Of a stretch of DNA of 64,000 bases, positions 46,976-54,443 are shown in pieces. Numbering within the stretch: the first letter of the stretch is position 1; each line of letters begins with the position of its first letter. A program made the translations under genes and the position numbers. The stretch covers positions 1,178,001 to 1,242,000 of the forward strand of contig NZ_CP049256.1 in assembly GCF_011046485.1 (NCBI RefSeq), written 5' to 3'. Origin of the DNA: Microbacterium sp. 4R-513 (lineage in GTDB: Bacteria; Actinomycetota; Actinomycetes; Actinomycetales; Microbacteriaceae). Under the pieces are notes generated by a model. It was not told where the DNA came from, searched no databases, and saw only the letters and a list, made by a program, of their open reading frames with translations.

Positions 46976-47913
46976 AGCCCGAGAACGCTGGGGCCGCGGC
47001 ATCCTTCTCGCTCGACGACACGCCCCTCGCTCGGGAACTCGCAGACCTCACAGCGCGTCGACGTGCACTGGACTCCGTCGATATCCGGTTGAGTGGTCGC
47101 ACCCGTGTTCTCACGGTGTCGAACCAGAAGGGCGGCGTCGGCAAGACGACGACGACCGTCAACATCGCCGCCGCGCTGGCATCGGTGGGGGCGCGGGTGC
47201 TCGTCATCGATCTCGATCCGCAGGGCAACGCCTCGACAGCTCTGGGGGTGCCGCACACGGCTGACATCCCGTCGGTATACGACGTGCTCATCGATGAGTT
47301 CCCGCTCGCCGATATCGTGCAGACGAGCCCGGAGTCGCCGAATCTGCTGTGCGCACCCAGCACGATCCACCTTGCCGGCGCTGAAATCGAGCTCGTCTCG
47401 CAGGTCGCCCGCGAGCATCGCCTTCGCACCGCACTCGACGAATACCTCGCGAACCTCGACGAGCGCCTCGACTTCGTGCTCATCGACTGCCCGCCGTCGC
47501 TCGGACTGCTCACTATCAACGCCTTCACGGCGGCGCACGAGCTCTTCATCCCGATCCAGTGCGAGTACTACGCCCTCGAGGGGCTCAGCCAGCTGCTCGG
47601 CACTGTGCGCATGATCCAAAAGCATCTGAACCCGCGGCTGCACCTCTCGACGATCATCCTCACGATGTACGACGGGCGTACACGCCTCGCCCAGCAGGTG
47701 GCCGACGAGGTCCGTCAGCACTTTGCCAAGGAGGTGCTGGAGACCGTGATTCCGCGATCGGTGCGCGTGTCGGAGGCACCGAGCTTCGGGCAGACGGTGA
47801 TCGCCTACGATGGGCAGTCGGCCGGAGCCGTCGCCTATCGCGAGGCCGCGGTCGAACTGATCAAGCGCGACACAGCACGCGACACAGCAGCAGAAAGCGA
47901 AGGGCATTCCTGA
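46969..47913 (+). CDS. parA: Chromosome partitioning ATPase ParA (Soj)
   Basis: 314 aa from the GTG at 46969. A GTG at 46960 is in frame, but AGGGAG at 46953-46958 would leave only 1 base to it and 10 to the chosen start. Deviant Walker A KGGVGKTT (about residues 53-60), Walker A' with LDPQGNAST, and Walker B DFVLIDCPPS. It binds non-specific DNA in the ATP state and is driven off by ParB-parS, moving origins apart. An N-terminal extension of about 45 residues is common in actinobacteria. The stop overlaps the parB ATG. Confidence 0.95.
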   Translation: MKQPENAGAAASFSLDDTPLARELADLTARRRALDSVDIRLSGRTRVLTVSNQKGGVGKTTTTVNIAAALASVGARVLVIDLDPQGNASTALGVPHTADIPSVYDVLIDEFPLADIVQTSPESPNLLCAPSTIHLAGAEIELVSQVAREHRLRTALDEYLANLDERLDFVLIDCPPSLGLLTINAFTAAHELFIPIQCEYYALEGLSQLLGTVRMIQKHLNPRLHLSTIILTMYDGRTRLAQQVADEVRQHFAKEVLETVIPRSVRVSEAPSFGQTVIAYDGQSAGAVAYREAAVELIKRDTARDTAAESEGHS

Positions 47914-48920
47914 TGGCCAAGAGAACCGGTCTGGGCCGAGGCATCGGAGCCCTCATCCCCACGAGCGAGGCGACCGAGACGCGCCCCGTGGACGTGCTCT
48001 TCCCCCGCGGCACCGCGACAGCCACCGCCCTCGCCGAGCGCGACGAAGACGCCGAGCGCGCCGGAGACGCCGAGTTGGCCGAGCCCGAGCTGACGACCGA
48101 AGACCTCATCGAGGTCCCGGGCGCGCGGCTCGTCCACATCGACCCGCACTCCATCGTCCCCAACCCGCGGCAGCCGCGCACGCACTTCAACCCCGAAGAC
48201 CTAGCCGAGCTCGTCCACAGCGTCCGCGAGTTCGGCGTTCTCCAGCCCGTCGTCGTCCGCGACACGGGGGAGGGCACGTACGAGCTGATCATGGGCGAGC
48301 GCCGCACGCGCGCCGCTCGCGAGGCCGGACTCACGTCCATCCCGGCGGTCATCCGCGATACGGCCGACGAGCACCTCCTGCGCGATGCGCTCCTCGAGAA
48401 TTTGCACCGCAGCGAGCTCAACCCGCTCGAAGAAGCGTCGGCGTATCAGCAGCTCCTCGAAGACTTCGGGATCACGCAGGAAGAGCTCGCCAGCCGCATC
48501 GGTCGCTCGCGCCCGCAGATAAGCAACACGATCCGCCTGCTCAAGCTGCCGGTGCCGGTGCAGCAGCGAGTCGCCGCCGGGGTTCTCACCGCGGGCCATG
48601 CTCGTGCGATCCTGTCGCTCGACACTCCTGAGGCCATGCAGCGCCTCGCGGACAAAATCGTCAACGAGGACCTCTCGGTCCGCGCGGCCGAGGCTGCCGC
48701 GAAGGGGCCGGATGCCTGGGGCAAGCGCCCCGTCAGGCCTCAGGCCGGCTCGCGCCGGGGTCAGCTCGACGAAGTCGCCGAGCGCCTGGGCGACCGCCTC
48801 AACACGCGCGTGAAGATCTCACTCACCCCCCGAAAAGGCCAGATCAGCATAGATTTCGCCACGGTCGAGGATCTGAACCGCATCCTCGCGGAGCTCGGCG
48901 ACACCGGTTACGCCTCGTAG
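47913..48920 (+). CDS. parB: Chromosome partitioning protein ParB
   Basis: 335 aa from the ATG overlapping the parA stop. N-terminal ParA-stimulating peptide (MAKRTGLGRGIGALI), CTPase/ParB-N domain (about 65-160) with the GERRTRAA motif, a KorB-type HTH (about 170-215, ITQEELASRIGRSRPQISN) that reads parS, and a C-terminal dimerisation domain (about 285-335). It loads at parS and slides as a CTP-dependent clamp. Its 3' end overlaps the convergent sigma-factor gene by 13 bases. Confidence 0.96.
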   Translation: MAKRTGLGRGIGALIPTSEATETRPVDVLFPRGTATATALAERDEDAERAGDAELAEPELTTEDLIEVPGARLVHIDPHSIVPNPRQPRTHFNPEDLAELVHSVREFGVLQPVVVRDTGEGTYELIMGERRTRAAREAGLTSIPAVIRDTADEHLLRDALLENLHRSELNPLEEASAYQQLLEDFGITQEELASRIGRSRPQISNTIRLLKLPVPVQQRVAAGVLTAGHARAILSLDTPEAMQRLADKIVNEDLSVRAAEAAAKGPDAWGKRPVRPQAGSRRGQLDEVAERLGDRLNTRVKISLTPRKGQISIDFATVEDLNRILAELGDTGYAS

Positions 48921-50191
48921 ATCTCGGGCGGGGTCGGCTCGAGCGCGGCGGCGCGGCGGCGCAGCACCTCCGCCTCGGCGTCGTTACCGGCGAGCGACGC
49001 CGCGAGGAGGAAGGCGGACGCCGCGGCATCCGTCTCTCCCAAGCGTTCGAGCAGCTCGGCGCGCACGCCGTGGAACGGCCGGAACTCGGACAGCTCGGGC
49101 GCGAGCTCGTCGACCGCTGCCAGCGCCGGTGCCGGACCCTCGAGCATGGAGATGGCCACGGCGCGGTTGAGCCGCACGACCGGCGTGGGCGACAGGGTCA
49201 GAAGCGCGTCGTACAGGGCGACGATGCGCGACCAGTCGGTCTCGTCAGCCGAGTGGGCCGCGGCATGGCACTCCGCCACCGCTGCCTGCAGCCCGTAGTA
49301 GCCGAGACCCCGGTCGAATGACGCCGCCTTGGCAAGGGCCTGGCGCCCCCGCAGGATGGCGGACTGGTCCCAGCGGGATCGATCCTGCTGGGCGAGAGTG
49401 AGTGGAAGACCCTCGGCATCCGACCGCGCGGCGAACCGGGACGACTGGAACTCCATGAGCGCCGTCAGCGCGTACACCTCCGGCTCGTTCGGCGCGAGCG
49501 CGGCCAGCTGCCGCGCGAGCCGGACGGCCTCGCGCGCCACGTCGACCCGGACGGGGTGCGCGCCGTCCGCCGGGGCGTAGCCCTCGGTGAAGAGCAGGTA
49601 GACGACCTGCAGCACCGACGCGAGCCGCGCCGGCCGCTCGGCGCGGTCGGGGATCTCGAACGGCACGTCGGCCGCTGCAAGGGTCCGCTTGGCCCTGACG
49701 ATCCGCTGCTGGACGGTCGGCACCGTGAGAAGCATGACGCGGGCGATCTGCTCGGTCGTCAGGCCGGCGACGGTCCGCAGGGTCAGGGCGAGTCGCGCGG
49801 CGGGCTGCAGCACGGGATGGCAGGCGACGAAGACGAGCCTGAGCACGTCGTCCTCGATGCGGTCGGGGTCGCCCGCCTGCTCGACGGGATCCTCCCGCTC
49901 TGCGAGCAGAGCATCGTGCCCCAGGACGTCGATGCGCTGTTCGAGCCGCTCGCGGCGCCGCCATCCATCGATGGCGCGCCGCTTGGCGACCGTCAGGAGC
50001 CAGGCACCGGGATTGTCCGGGATGCCGGAGCCCGGCCATGCGGCGAGGGCTTCGAGCAGCGCTTCCTGAGCGAGGTCCTCGGCCCACGCGAAGTCGCCCG
50101 TATGCCGGGTGAGCGCCGCCACGATCCGGGCCGACTCGCTGCGCCACACGGCCTCGACCGCCCGCCGGGCATGGCCCGAATCCGATGTCAC
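48908..50191 (-). CDS. ECF42-type RNA polymerase sigma factor with C-terminal helical domain
   Basis: 427 aa, much longer than ordinary ECF factors (about 180). Sigma-2 (about residues 10-75, DFAWAEDLAQEALLEALAAWP) and sigma-4 (about 115-175, LRTVAGLTTEQIARVMLLTVPTVQQRIVRAKRTL) are followed by about 240 residues of DUF6596/TPR-like helices (YLLFTEGYAPADG). This is the ECF42 layout; that group has no anti-sigma factor, needs its C-terminal extension, and is linked with DGPF/YCII proteins, one of which is encoded just upstream. Leaderless GTG start. Confidence 0.9.
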   Translation of the reverse strand: MTSDSGHARRAVEAVWRSESARIVAALTRHTGDFAWAEDLAQEALLEALAAWPGSGIPDNPGAWLLTVAKRRAIDGWRRRERLEQRIDVLGHDALLAEREDPVEQAGDPDRIEDDVLRLVFVACHPVLQPAARLALTLRTVAGLTTEQIARVMLLTVPTVQQRIVRAKRTLAAADVPFEIPDRAERPARLASVLQVVYLLFTEGYAPADGAHPVRVDVAREAVRLARQLAALAPNEPEVYALTALMEFQSSRFAARSDAEGLPLTLAQQDRSRWDQSAILRGRQALAKAASFDRGLGYYGLQAAVAECHAAAHSADETDWSRIVALYDALLTLSPTPVVRLNRAVAISMLEGPAPALAAVDELAPELSEFRPFHGVRAELLERLGETDAAASAFLLAASLAGNDAEAEVLRRRAAALEPTPPEIYEA

Positions 50192-50197
50192 GGATCC

Positions 50198-50203
50198 ACC
50201 CTA
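50198..50203 (-). promoter_or_regulatory. -10 element of leaderless sigma-factor promoter
   Basis: TAGGGT on the minus strand, 6 bases before the GTG at 50191; a housekeeping-type element, not the ECF42 motif. Confidence 0.55.
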
Positions 50204-50232
50204 GGGAAGTCCCCCGCGTCGGAACCGGCGTT

Positions 50233-50238
50233 TAGGCT
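50233..50238 (+). promoter_or_regulatory. -10 element, leaderless
   Basis: TAGGCT exactly 6 bases before the ATG at 50245. It decides that the true start is this ATG, although the long frame is a different one. Confidence 0.5.
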
Positions 50239-50244
50239 TGAGAA

Positions 50245-50591
50245 ATGGCGAAGCACGACGACACCCCCGCCGGAGGGCAAGTCTGGAGCTGCTGCGGGCA
50301 GAGGCGGCTGATGAGCTCGCCGTGCTCGTCCACGAGCGACTGCGTGCCGGTGAAGACCCCTGGGACTTCATGGAGGACCTTCCCTCGGTCGACGAGCTCG
50401 TCGTCTTCACGCTCCGCGCAGAGAACATCGCCGCCGACGGCGGTGCTCGGCCGAACGCCGCGCGGCACTACCGGGTCCTCCGCCAGATCGCCCTCGACTA
50501 TCCGCCGCTGACCCGCGCTGTCTGGCGCCTGCTCGGTGACGCCAACACGCACCGCCGCTGGGATGCGGTGGTGCGTGCCGACGCCTCGTAG
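50245..50591 (+). CDS. Small acidic protein, unknown function, apparent frameshift near its start
   Basis: The ATG at 50245 has a leaderless promoter but its frame closes within about 90 codons with atypical Cys/Ser-rich sequence. The frame with normal actinobacterial codon use (ELLRAEAADELAVLVHERLRAGEDPWDFMEDLPSVD and on to 50591) joins it if one C is added to the run at about 50262-50266. The repaired product would be about 116 aa, helical and acidic, with no known family. It is convergent with the DGPF gene and divergent from the sigma factor. Confidence 0.55.
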
Positions 50592-50621
50592 CCGAGGCAT
50601 CCGTCGTCGCGACTGCGGGAC

Positions 50622-51050
50622 TCAACTGGTGGCGGCCTGCCATTCCTGCTGCTTCGCGAGGCGCAGGCGCTCGCCCTCCTCTACCTCGGGGGCGAAGTCC
50701 GCGAGCTCGTTGATGCGGCGCACCTCGAGCGAGGTGCCGGGGCCCAGCGGGCAGCGCCGTGCCCAGTGCTCGGCCTCTTCGCGGCTCGTGACCTCGAGGA
50801 TCCAGTAGCCGGTGAAGACCTCGCGCGCCTCGGCGTACGGGCCGTCGGTCACGACCGGCGGCTGCGAGCTGAAGTCGACCCGGAATCCCTCGCCGGCATC
50901 GGCGAGTCCCTCGGCGGACAGGAAGACGCCGGCCTTCTGCAGGTCGTCGTTGTACTGCCCCATGACCGCGAACATCTCGGCCAGGTCGAGCTCCTGGGCG
51001 GCGCGTGCCGCGGCCTCGGGCTCGACGTTCATGATCAGCATCCAGCGCAT
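50622..51050 (-). CDS. DGPF/YCII-domain protein
   Basis: 142 aa from the ATG at 51050 with AAGGAGC 6 bases upstream; the longer frame upstream crosses the promoter. YCII-related fold: MRWMLIMNVEPEA start, a central EGFRVDF strand, and the family motif as DGPYAEAREVFTGYWILEV (about residues 81-99). DGPF proteins are the usual targets of ECF42 sigma factors; their chemistry is not established, though a small-molecule-binding or lyase role is suspected. The promoter upstream matches ECF42 rather than housekeeping. Confidence 0.88.
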   Translation of the reverse strand: MRWMLIMNVEPEAAARAAQELDLAEMFAVMGQYNDDLQKAGVFLSAEGLADAGEGFRVDFSSQPPVVTDGPYAEAREVFTGYWILEVTSREEAEHWARRCPLGPGTSLEVRRINELADFAPEVEEGERLRLAKQQEWQAATS

Positions 51051-51115
51051 GTCTTGCTCCTTGTGGTCTTCGGATCTGTCGTCCGGAACGGACCGCTCGG
51101 CCCGCCTCACTCTGT

Positions 51116-51144
51116 GCGTCGAACGAGCATGGCCGATATCGACA
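51116..51144 (-). promoter_or_regulatory. Probable ECF42-dependent promoter of the DGPF gene
   Basis: On the minus strand TGTCGA (51144-51139), 17 bases, then CGACGC (51121-51116). The reported ECF42 pattern, from memory, is TGTCGA at -35 and CGA/TC at -10. The transcript would start near 51110, with a leader of about 60 nt. No TANNNT element is seen at this gene. Confidence 0.65.
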
Positions 51145-51230
51145 CCCTGGATGAGATTTCTGGGACTGTCGATGGATGCCGAGAACGGCATGTTCTGTTT
51201 CGGACGCTGCCGCGACGAACCCACGAATGC

Positions 51231-51277
51231 AAAAGCCCCGGTGGATCGGTGAATTCATCACCGACCCACCGGGGCGT
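51231..51277 (-). terminator. Rho-independent terminator of trxA
   Basis: Long stem GCCCCGGTGG...CCACCGGGGC with a GAATTC loop, ending in TTTT on the minus strand. It insulates the DGPF promoter from trxBA transcription. Confidence 0.9.
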
Positions 51278-51302
51278 GAGTCGCGGCGAACCGCGGAACG
51301 GC

Positions 51303-51626
51303 TTACTTGAGGTAGGCCGCGAGGTCCTGCTCGAGCGCGAACTTGGGCTTGGCGCCGATGATCGTCGTCTCGACCTGGCCCTTGGAGAAGACCTTCATCG
51401 CCGGGATCGACGTGATCTGGTACTTCATGGCGAGGTCGGGGTTCTCATCGACGTTGAGCTTGAGGATCGTGAGCTTCTCGGGGTTCTCGGTCTGGATCTG
51501 GTCGAGGATCGGCGAGACCATGCGACACGGTCCGCACCACTCTGCCCAGAAGTCCACGAGGACGGGGCCCTCGGCCTGGAGGACGTCCTCGTTCCACGTG
51601 CTCGAGCTGGTGGCCTTGGCGGTCAT
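51303..51626 (-). CDS. trxA: Thioredoxin
   Basis: 107 aa, the classical size. Active site WCGPC with Cys31 and Cys34 and the cis-Pro in TSIPAMKVF (near residue 75). It reduces protein disulfides and takes electrons from the thioredoxin reductase encoded 99 bases upstream. AAGGAG 7 bases before the ATG. It sits in the conserved actinobacterial block between murJ and parB. Confidence 0.97.
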   Translation of the reverse strand: MTAKATSSSTWNEDVLQAEGPVLVDFWAEWCGPCRMVSPILDQIQTENPEKLTILKLNVDENPDLAMKYQITSIPAMKVFSKGQVETTIIGAKPKFALEQDLAAYLK

Positions 51627-51725
51627 AGGAATCTCCTTCTTGTGAAGTCTTCGTATGCGATAACGAGGGGATGCCCGGAGATGTTCCCTGTCTCCGGGCG
51701 CTCCCAGGCGGGCCCCAGGCCGCGC

Positions 51726-52727
51726 TCAGGCGGCGTCGACTGAAGCCGGCTCTGCCTCGGGGAGTCCCTCGATCAGGTCGGCATCCGGCGCGGGCTGTCC
51801 CGCCTCGCCGAGGGCGGCGAGGAAGTGCTCGACGTCCAGCGCTGCGACCGTCCCGCTGCCGGCAGCGGTGACTGCCTGGCGGTAGGTCGGGTCGATGACG
51901 TCACCGGCGGCGAACACACCGTGCTGCGAGGTGCGGGAGGATCGGCCGTCGACCCAGATGGTGCCCGCGGGCGTCAGGTCGAGCTTGTCGTGCACGAGGT
52001 GCGTGCGGGGGTCGTTGCCGATCGCGACGAAGACGCCGTCGAGTGCGAGATCACGGCGTGAGCCGTCGATCGTCGACTCCAGCACGACGCCCTCGACGGC
52101 CTCGCCGCCGAGGATGTCGACGACCTCGCTGTTCCAGACGAACTCGATCTTGGGGTTCGCAAAGGCGCGCTCCTGCATGATCTTCGAGGCGCGCAGCTCA
52201 CCGCGACGGTGGATGACGTAGACCTTCGACGCGAACTTCGTGAGGAAGGTGGCCTCCTCCATCGCGGAGTCGCCGCCACCGACGACCGCGATGGTGCGCT
52301 CGCGGAAGAAGAAGCCGTCGCATGTCGCACAGTACGAGACGCCGCGGCCCGAGAGGCGGTCTTCGCCCTCGATGCCGATCTTGCGGTGCGCCGAACCGGT
52401 CGCGTAGATGAGCGAAGCGGCCTCGTGCACTGCGCCGCTGCCGAGCGTGACGCGCTTGACGGGGCCGGAGATGTCGAGGTCTACGACGTCGTCGTACAGC
52501 ACCTCGGCGCCGAACCTCTCGGCCTGCTCCTGCATCTTGGTCATGAGGTCGGGACCCTGGATGCCCTCGGGGAATCCGGGGAAGTTCTCGACATCGGTCG
52601 TGTTCATGAGCTCACCGCCGGCCTCGACCGAGCTCGCGATGACGAGCGGCTCGAGGTTGGCGCGTGCCGCGTAGATCGCAGCCGTGTAGCCCGCAGGACC
52701 GGAACCGATGATGATGACGTGACGCAC
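51726..52727 (-). CDS. trxB: Thioredoxin reductase
   Basis: 333 aa from the GTG at 52727 with AAGGGGG 6 bases upstream; the open frame extends 29 codons but without a ribosome site. FAD-binding GSGPAGYTAA (about residues 8-17), NADPH-binding GGGDSAMEEA (about 160-169), redox pair in CATC (about 138-141), and GDVIDPTYRQA near 285. Low-Mr flavoprotein that reduces thioredoxin with NADPH. The C-terminal tail of about 20 residues (ADLIEGLPEAEPASVDAA) is longer than in E. coli. Confidence 0.96.
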   Translation of the reverse strand: MRHVIIIGSGPAGYTAAIYAARANLEPLVIASSVEAGGELMNTTDVENFPGFPEGIQGPDLMTKMQEQAERFGAEVLYDDVVDLDISGPVKRVTLGSGAVHEAASLIYATGSAHRKIGIEGEDRLSGRGVSYCATCDGFFFRERTIAVVGGGDSAMEEATFLTKFASKVYVIHRRGELRASKIMQERAFANPKIEFVWNSEVVDILGGEAVEGVVLESTIDGSRRDLALDGVFVAIGNDPRTHLVHDKLDLTPAGTIWVDGRSSRTSQHGVFAAGDVIDPTYRQAVTAAGSGTVAALDVEHFLAALGEAGQPAPDADLIEGLPEAEPASVDAA

Positions 52728-52847
52728 GTCAGCCCCCTTGAATGACTTTTCGGATGACTCAACCCATCGTAGGCGTCGGATATTCCGCCGCCTGCGGCCG
52801 GGAAGGCGGTTCACAGAACCCGTGCCGGGACGGAGGTCGGGGCTCGA

Positions 52848-54443
52848 TCAGCGCCGCAGGACGCGGCGCAGGATCGGCCGCACGACGGCGAGCTCGGGCG
52901 CCCGGAGGAGCCACAGGAACGCGAGATATACGACGGCGGCCACGGTGCCGATGATGGCGGTGCCGATCGCGCCGAGGAGGCGGTCCGACACCGTCCAGCC
53001 GTCCACTCCGCCGAGGAGGAGGAACGTGCCCCAGCCGGCTGCGGCTGCGGGAACGGCGGCGAGGAAGAAGCGGCCGAGCGACAGCATCCATCCGCCCACT
53101 CCGATGCCGCCGAGGCGGCGATGCAGGAGCCACGTCGCGATCACGACCTGCACGATGCTCGCGAGCGACTGGCCGAGCGCCACACCCGCGGCGAGGTAGT
53201 CGACGGGCACGGTCGCCTGCACGAGGAGCGCCGTCGCCACGACGAGCGCCGCCTGGACCAGCGTGAAGAAGAAGGGTGTGCGGGTGTCGTCGTACGCGTA
53301 GAAGGTTCGCTGGACGACGAAGAGCACCGCGAGCGGGACGAGCGAGACGAGGAAGCACACCAGCACCAGAGCCGCCTGCTGAGCCTGCGCAGCGGATCCC
53401 GTGAAGATCCGGGATGCCGGCACCGCCGCGACGGCGAGCGCCGCGGTGGCGAGCACCGTGAAGAGCCCGAGGGTGCGGATGCTGCTGCCGATGTCGGCGC
53501 GGACGTCGCCGTCGCGACCGGCATGCGCGTGCTCGCTCAGGCGTGTGAAGTACGGCGTTCCGATCGAGAGCACGATGACCGAATAGGGGAGCATGAAGAT
53601 GAGCCATGCGTTCTGCGACGCCAGCTGAGCGGGAGCGGTGCCCGACGCCGGCGACAGCACCCGGGACTGCATGAGCCCCGCGAGCTGGCCCGCCACGACC
53701 ATCAGGAACGTCCAGCCGGCGAGCCGGCCGAGGTGGTTGAGTCCCACGCCGCGCCAGCGGAAGTCGGGACGCAGCTGGAGGCTCGCCCGCCGCCAGAAGA
53801 AGAGCAGCAGCACCGTCTGAAGGATGATGCCGAGCGTCGCCGTGCCGGCGAGGAGCGCGATCATGCCGAGCGTCCAGTCGTCGACGACATTCTGGTCGGA
53901 GCCGAACAGCACGATGAAGAAGATGAAGCCCGTGATCGACACGAGGTTGTTGACGATGGGAGCCCACGTGTAGGGGCCGAAGACGCGCCGCGCGTTGAGG
54001 ATCTCGCCGAGGAGTGCGAAGAGCCCGTAGAAGAAGATCTGCGGCAGGCACCAGTAGGCGAACGTGGTCGACAGTGCCAGCTGGTCGGGGGTGAAGTCGG
54101 GTGCGTAGAGCGTCACCAGCCATGGAGCCACCGCGATCGCGACCGCGGTCGTGACGAGGAGCGCCACGACGCCGAGCGTCAGGAGCTTCGAGATGAAGGC
54201 CTGACCTCCGTCGGGATGCGCGGCGACCTTGACGATCTGCGGCACGATGACGGCCGTCAGCAGGCCCGTCGAGATGATCGCGTAGATGTTGTTCGGCAGC
54301 TGATTGGCGACCGCGAACGCGTCGCCTGCCTCGCTCACCGCTCCGACGGCGGCGACGAGGACGATGGTGCGAAGGAGGCCCGTCAGGCGGGAGACGATGG
54401 TCCCCGCGCCGATGAGCGCGCTCGCGCGGGCGATGCTGCTCAC
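52848..54443 (-). CDS. murJ: Lipid II flippase MurJ
   Basis: 531 aa from a GTG that overlaps the DUF6049 stop (GTGA). MOP-superfamily protein with about 14 helices; N-terminal ASALIGAGTIVSRLTGLLRTI and the central charged motif NNLVSITGF fit MurJ/MviN. It moves lipid II across the membrane. The large cytoplasmic pseudokinase and extracellular parts of mycobacterial MviN are missing, so FhaA, encoded at 14 kb, would have to act by other contacts. Confidence 0.94.
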   Translation of the reverse strand: MSSIARASALIGAGTIVSRLTGLLRTIVLVAAVGAVSEAGDAFAVANQLPNNIYAIISTGLLTAVIVPQIVKVAAHPDGGQAFISKLLTLGVVALLVTTAVAIAVAPWLVTLYAPDFTPDQLALSTTFAYWCLPQIFFYGLFALLGEILNARRVFGPYTWAPIVNNLVSITGFIFFIVLFGSDQNVVDDWTLGMIALLAGTATLGIILQTVLLLFFWRRASLQLRPDFRWRGVGLNHLGRLAGWTFLMVVAGQLAGLMQSRVLSPASGTAPAQLASQNAWLIFMLPYSVIVLSIGTPYFTRLSEHAHAGRDGDVRADIGSSIRTLGLFTVLATAALAVAAVPASRIFTGSAAQAQQAALVLVCFLVSLVPLAVLFVVQRTFYAYDDTRTPFFFTLVQAALVVATALLVQATVPVDYLAAGVALGQSLASIVQVVIATWLLHRRLGGIGVGGWMLSLGRFFLAAVPAAAAGWGTFLLLGGVDGWTVSDRLLGAIGTAIIGTVAAVVYLAFLWLLRAPELAVVRPILRRVLRR

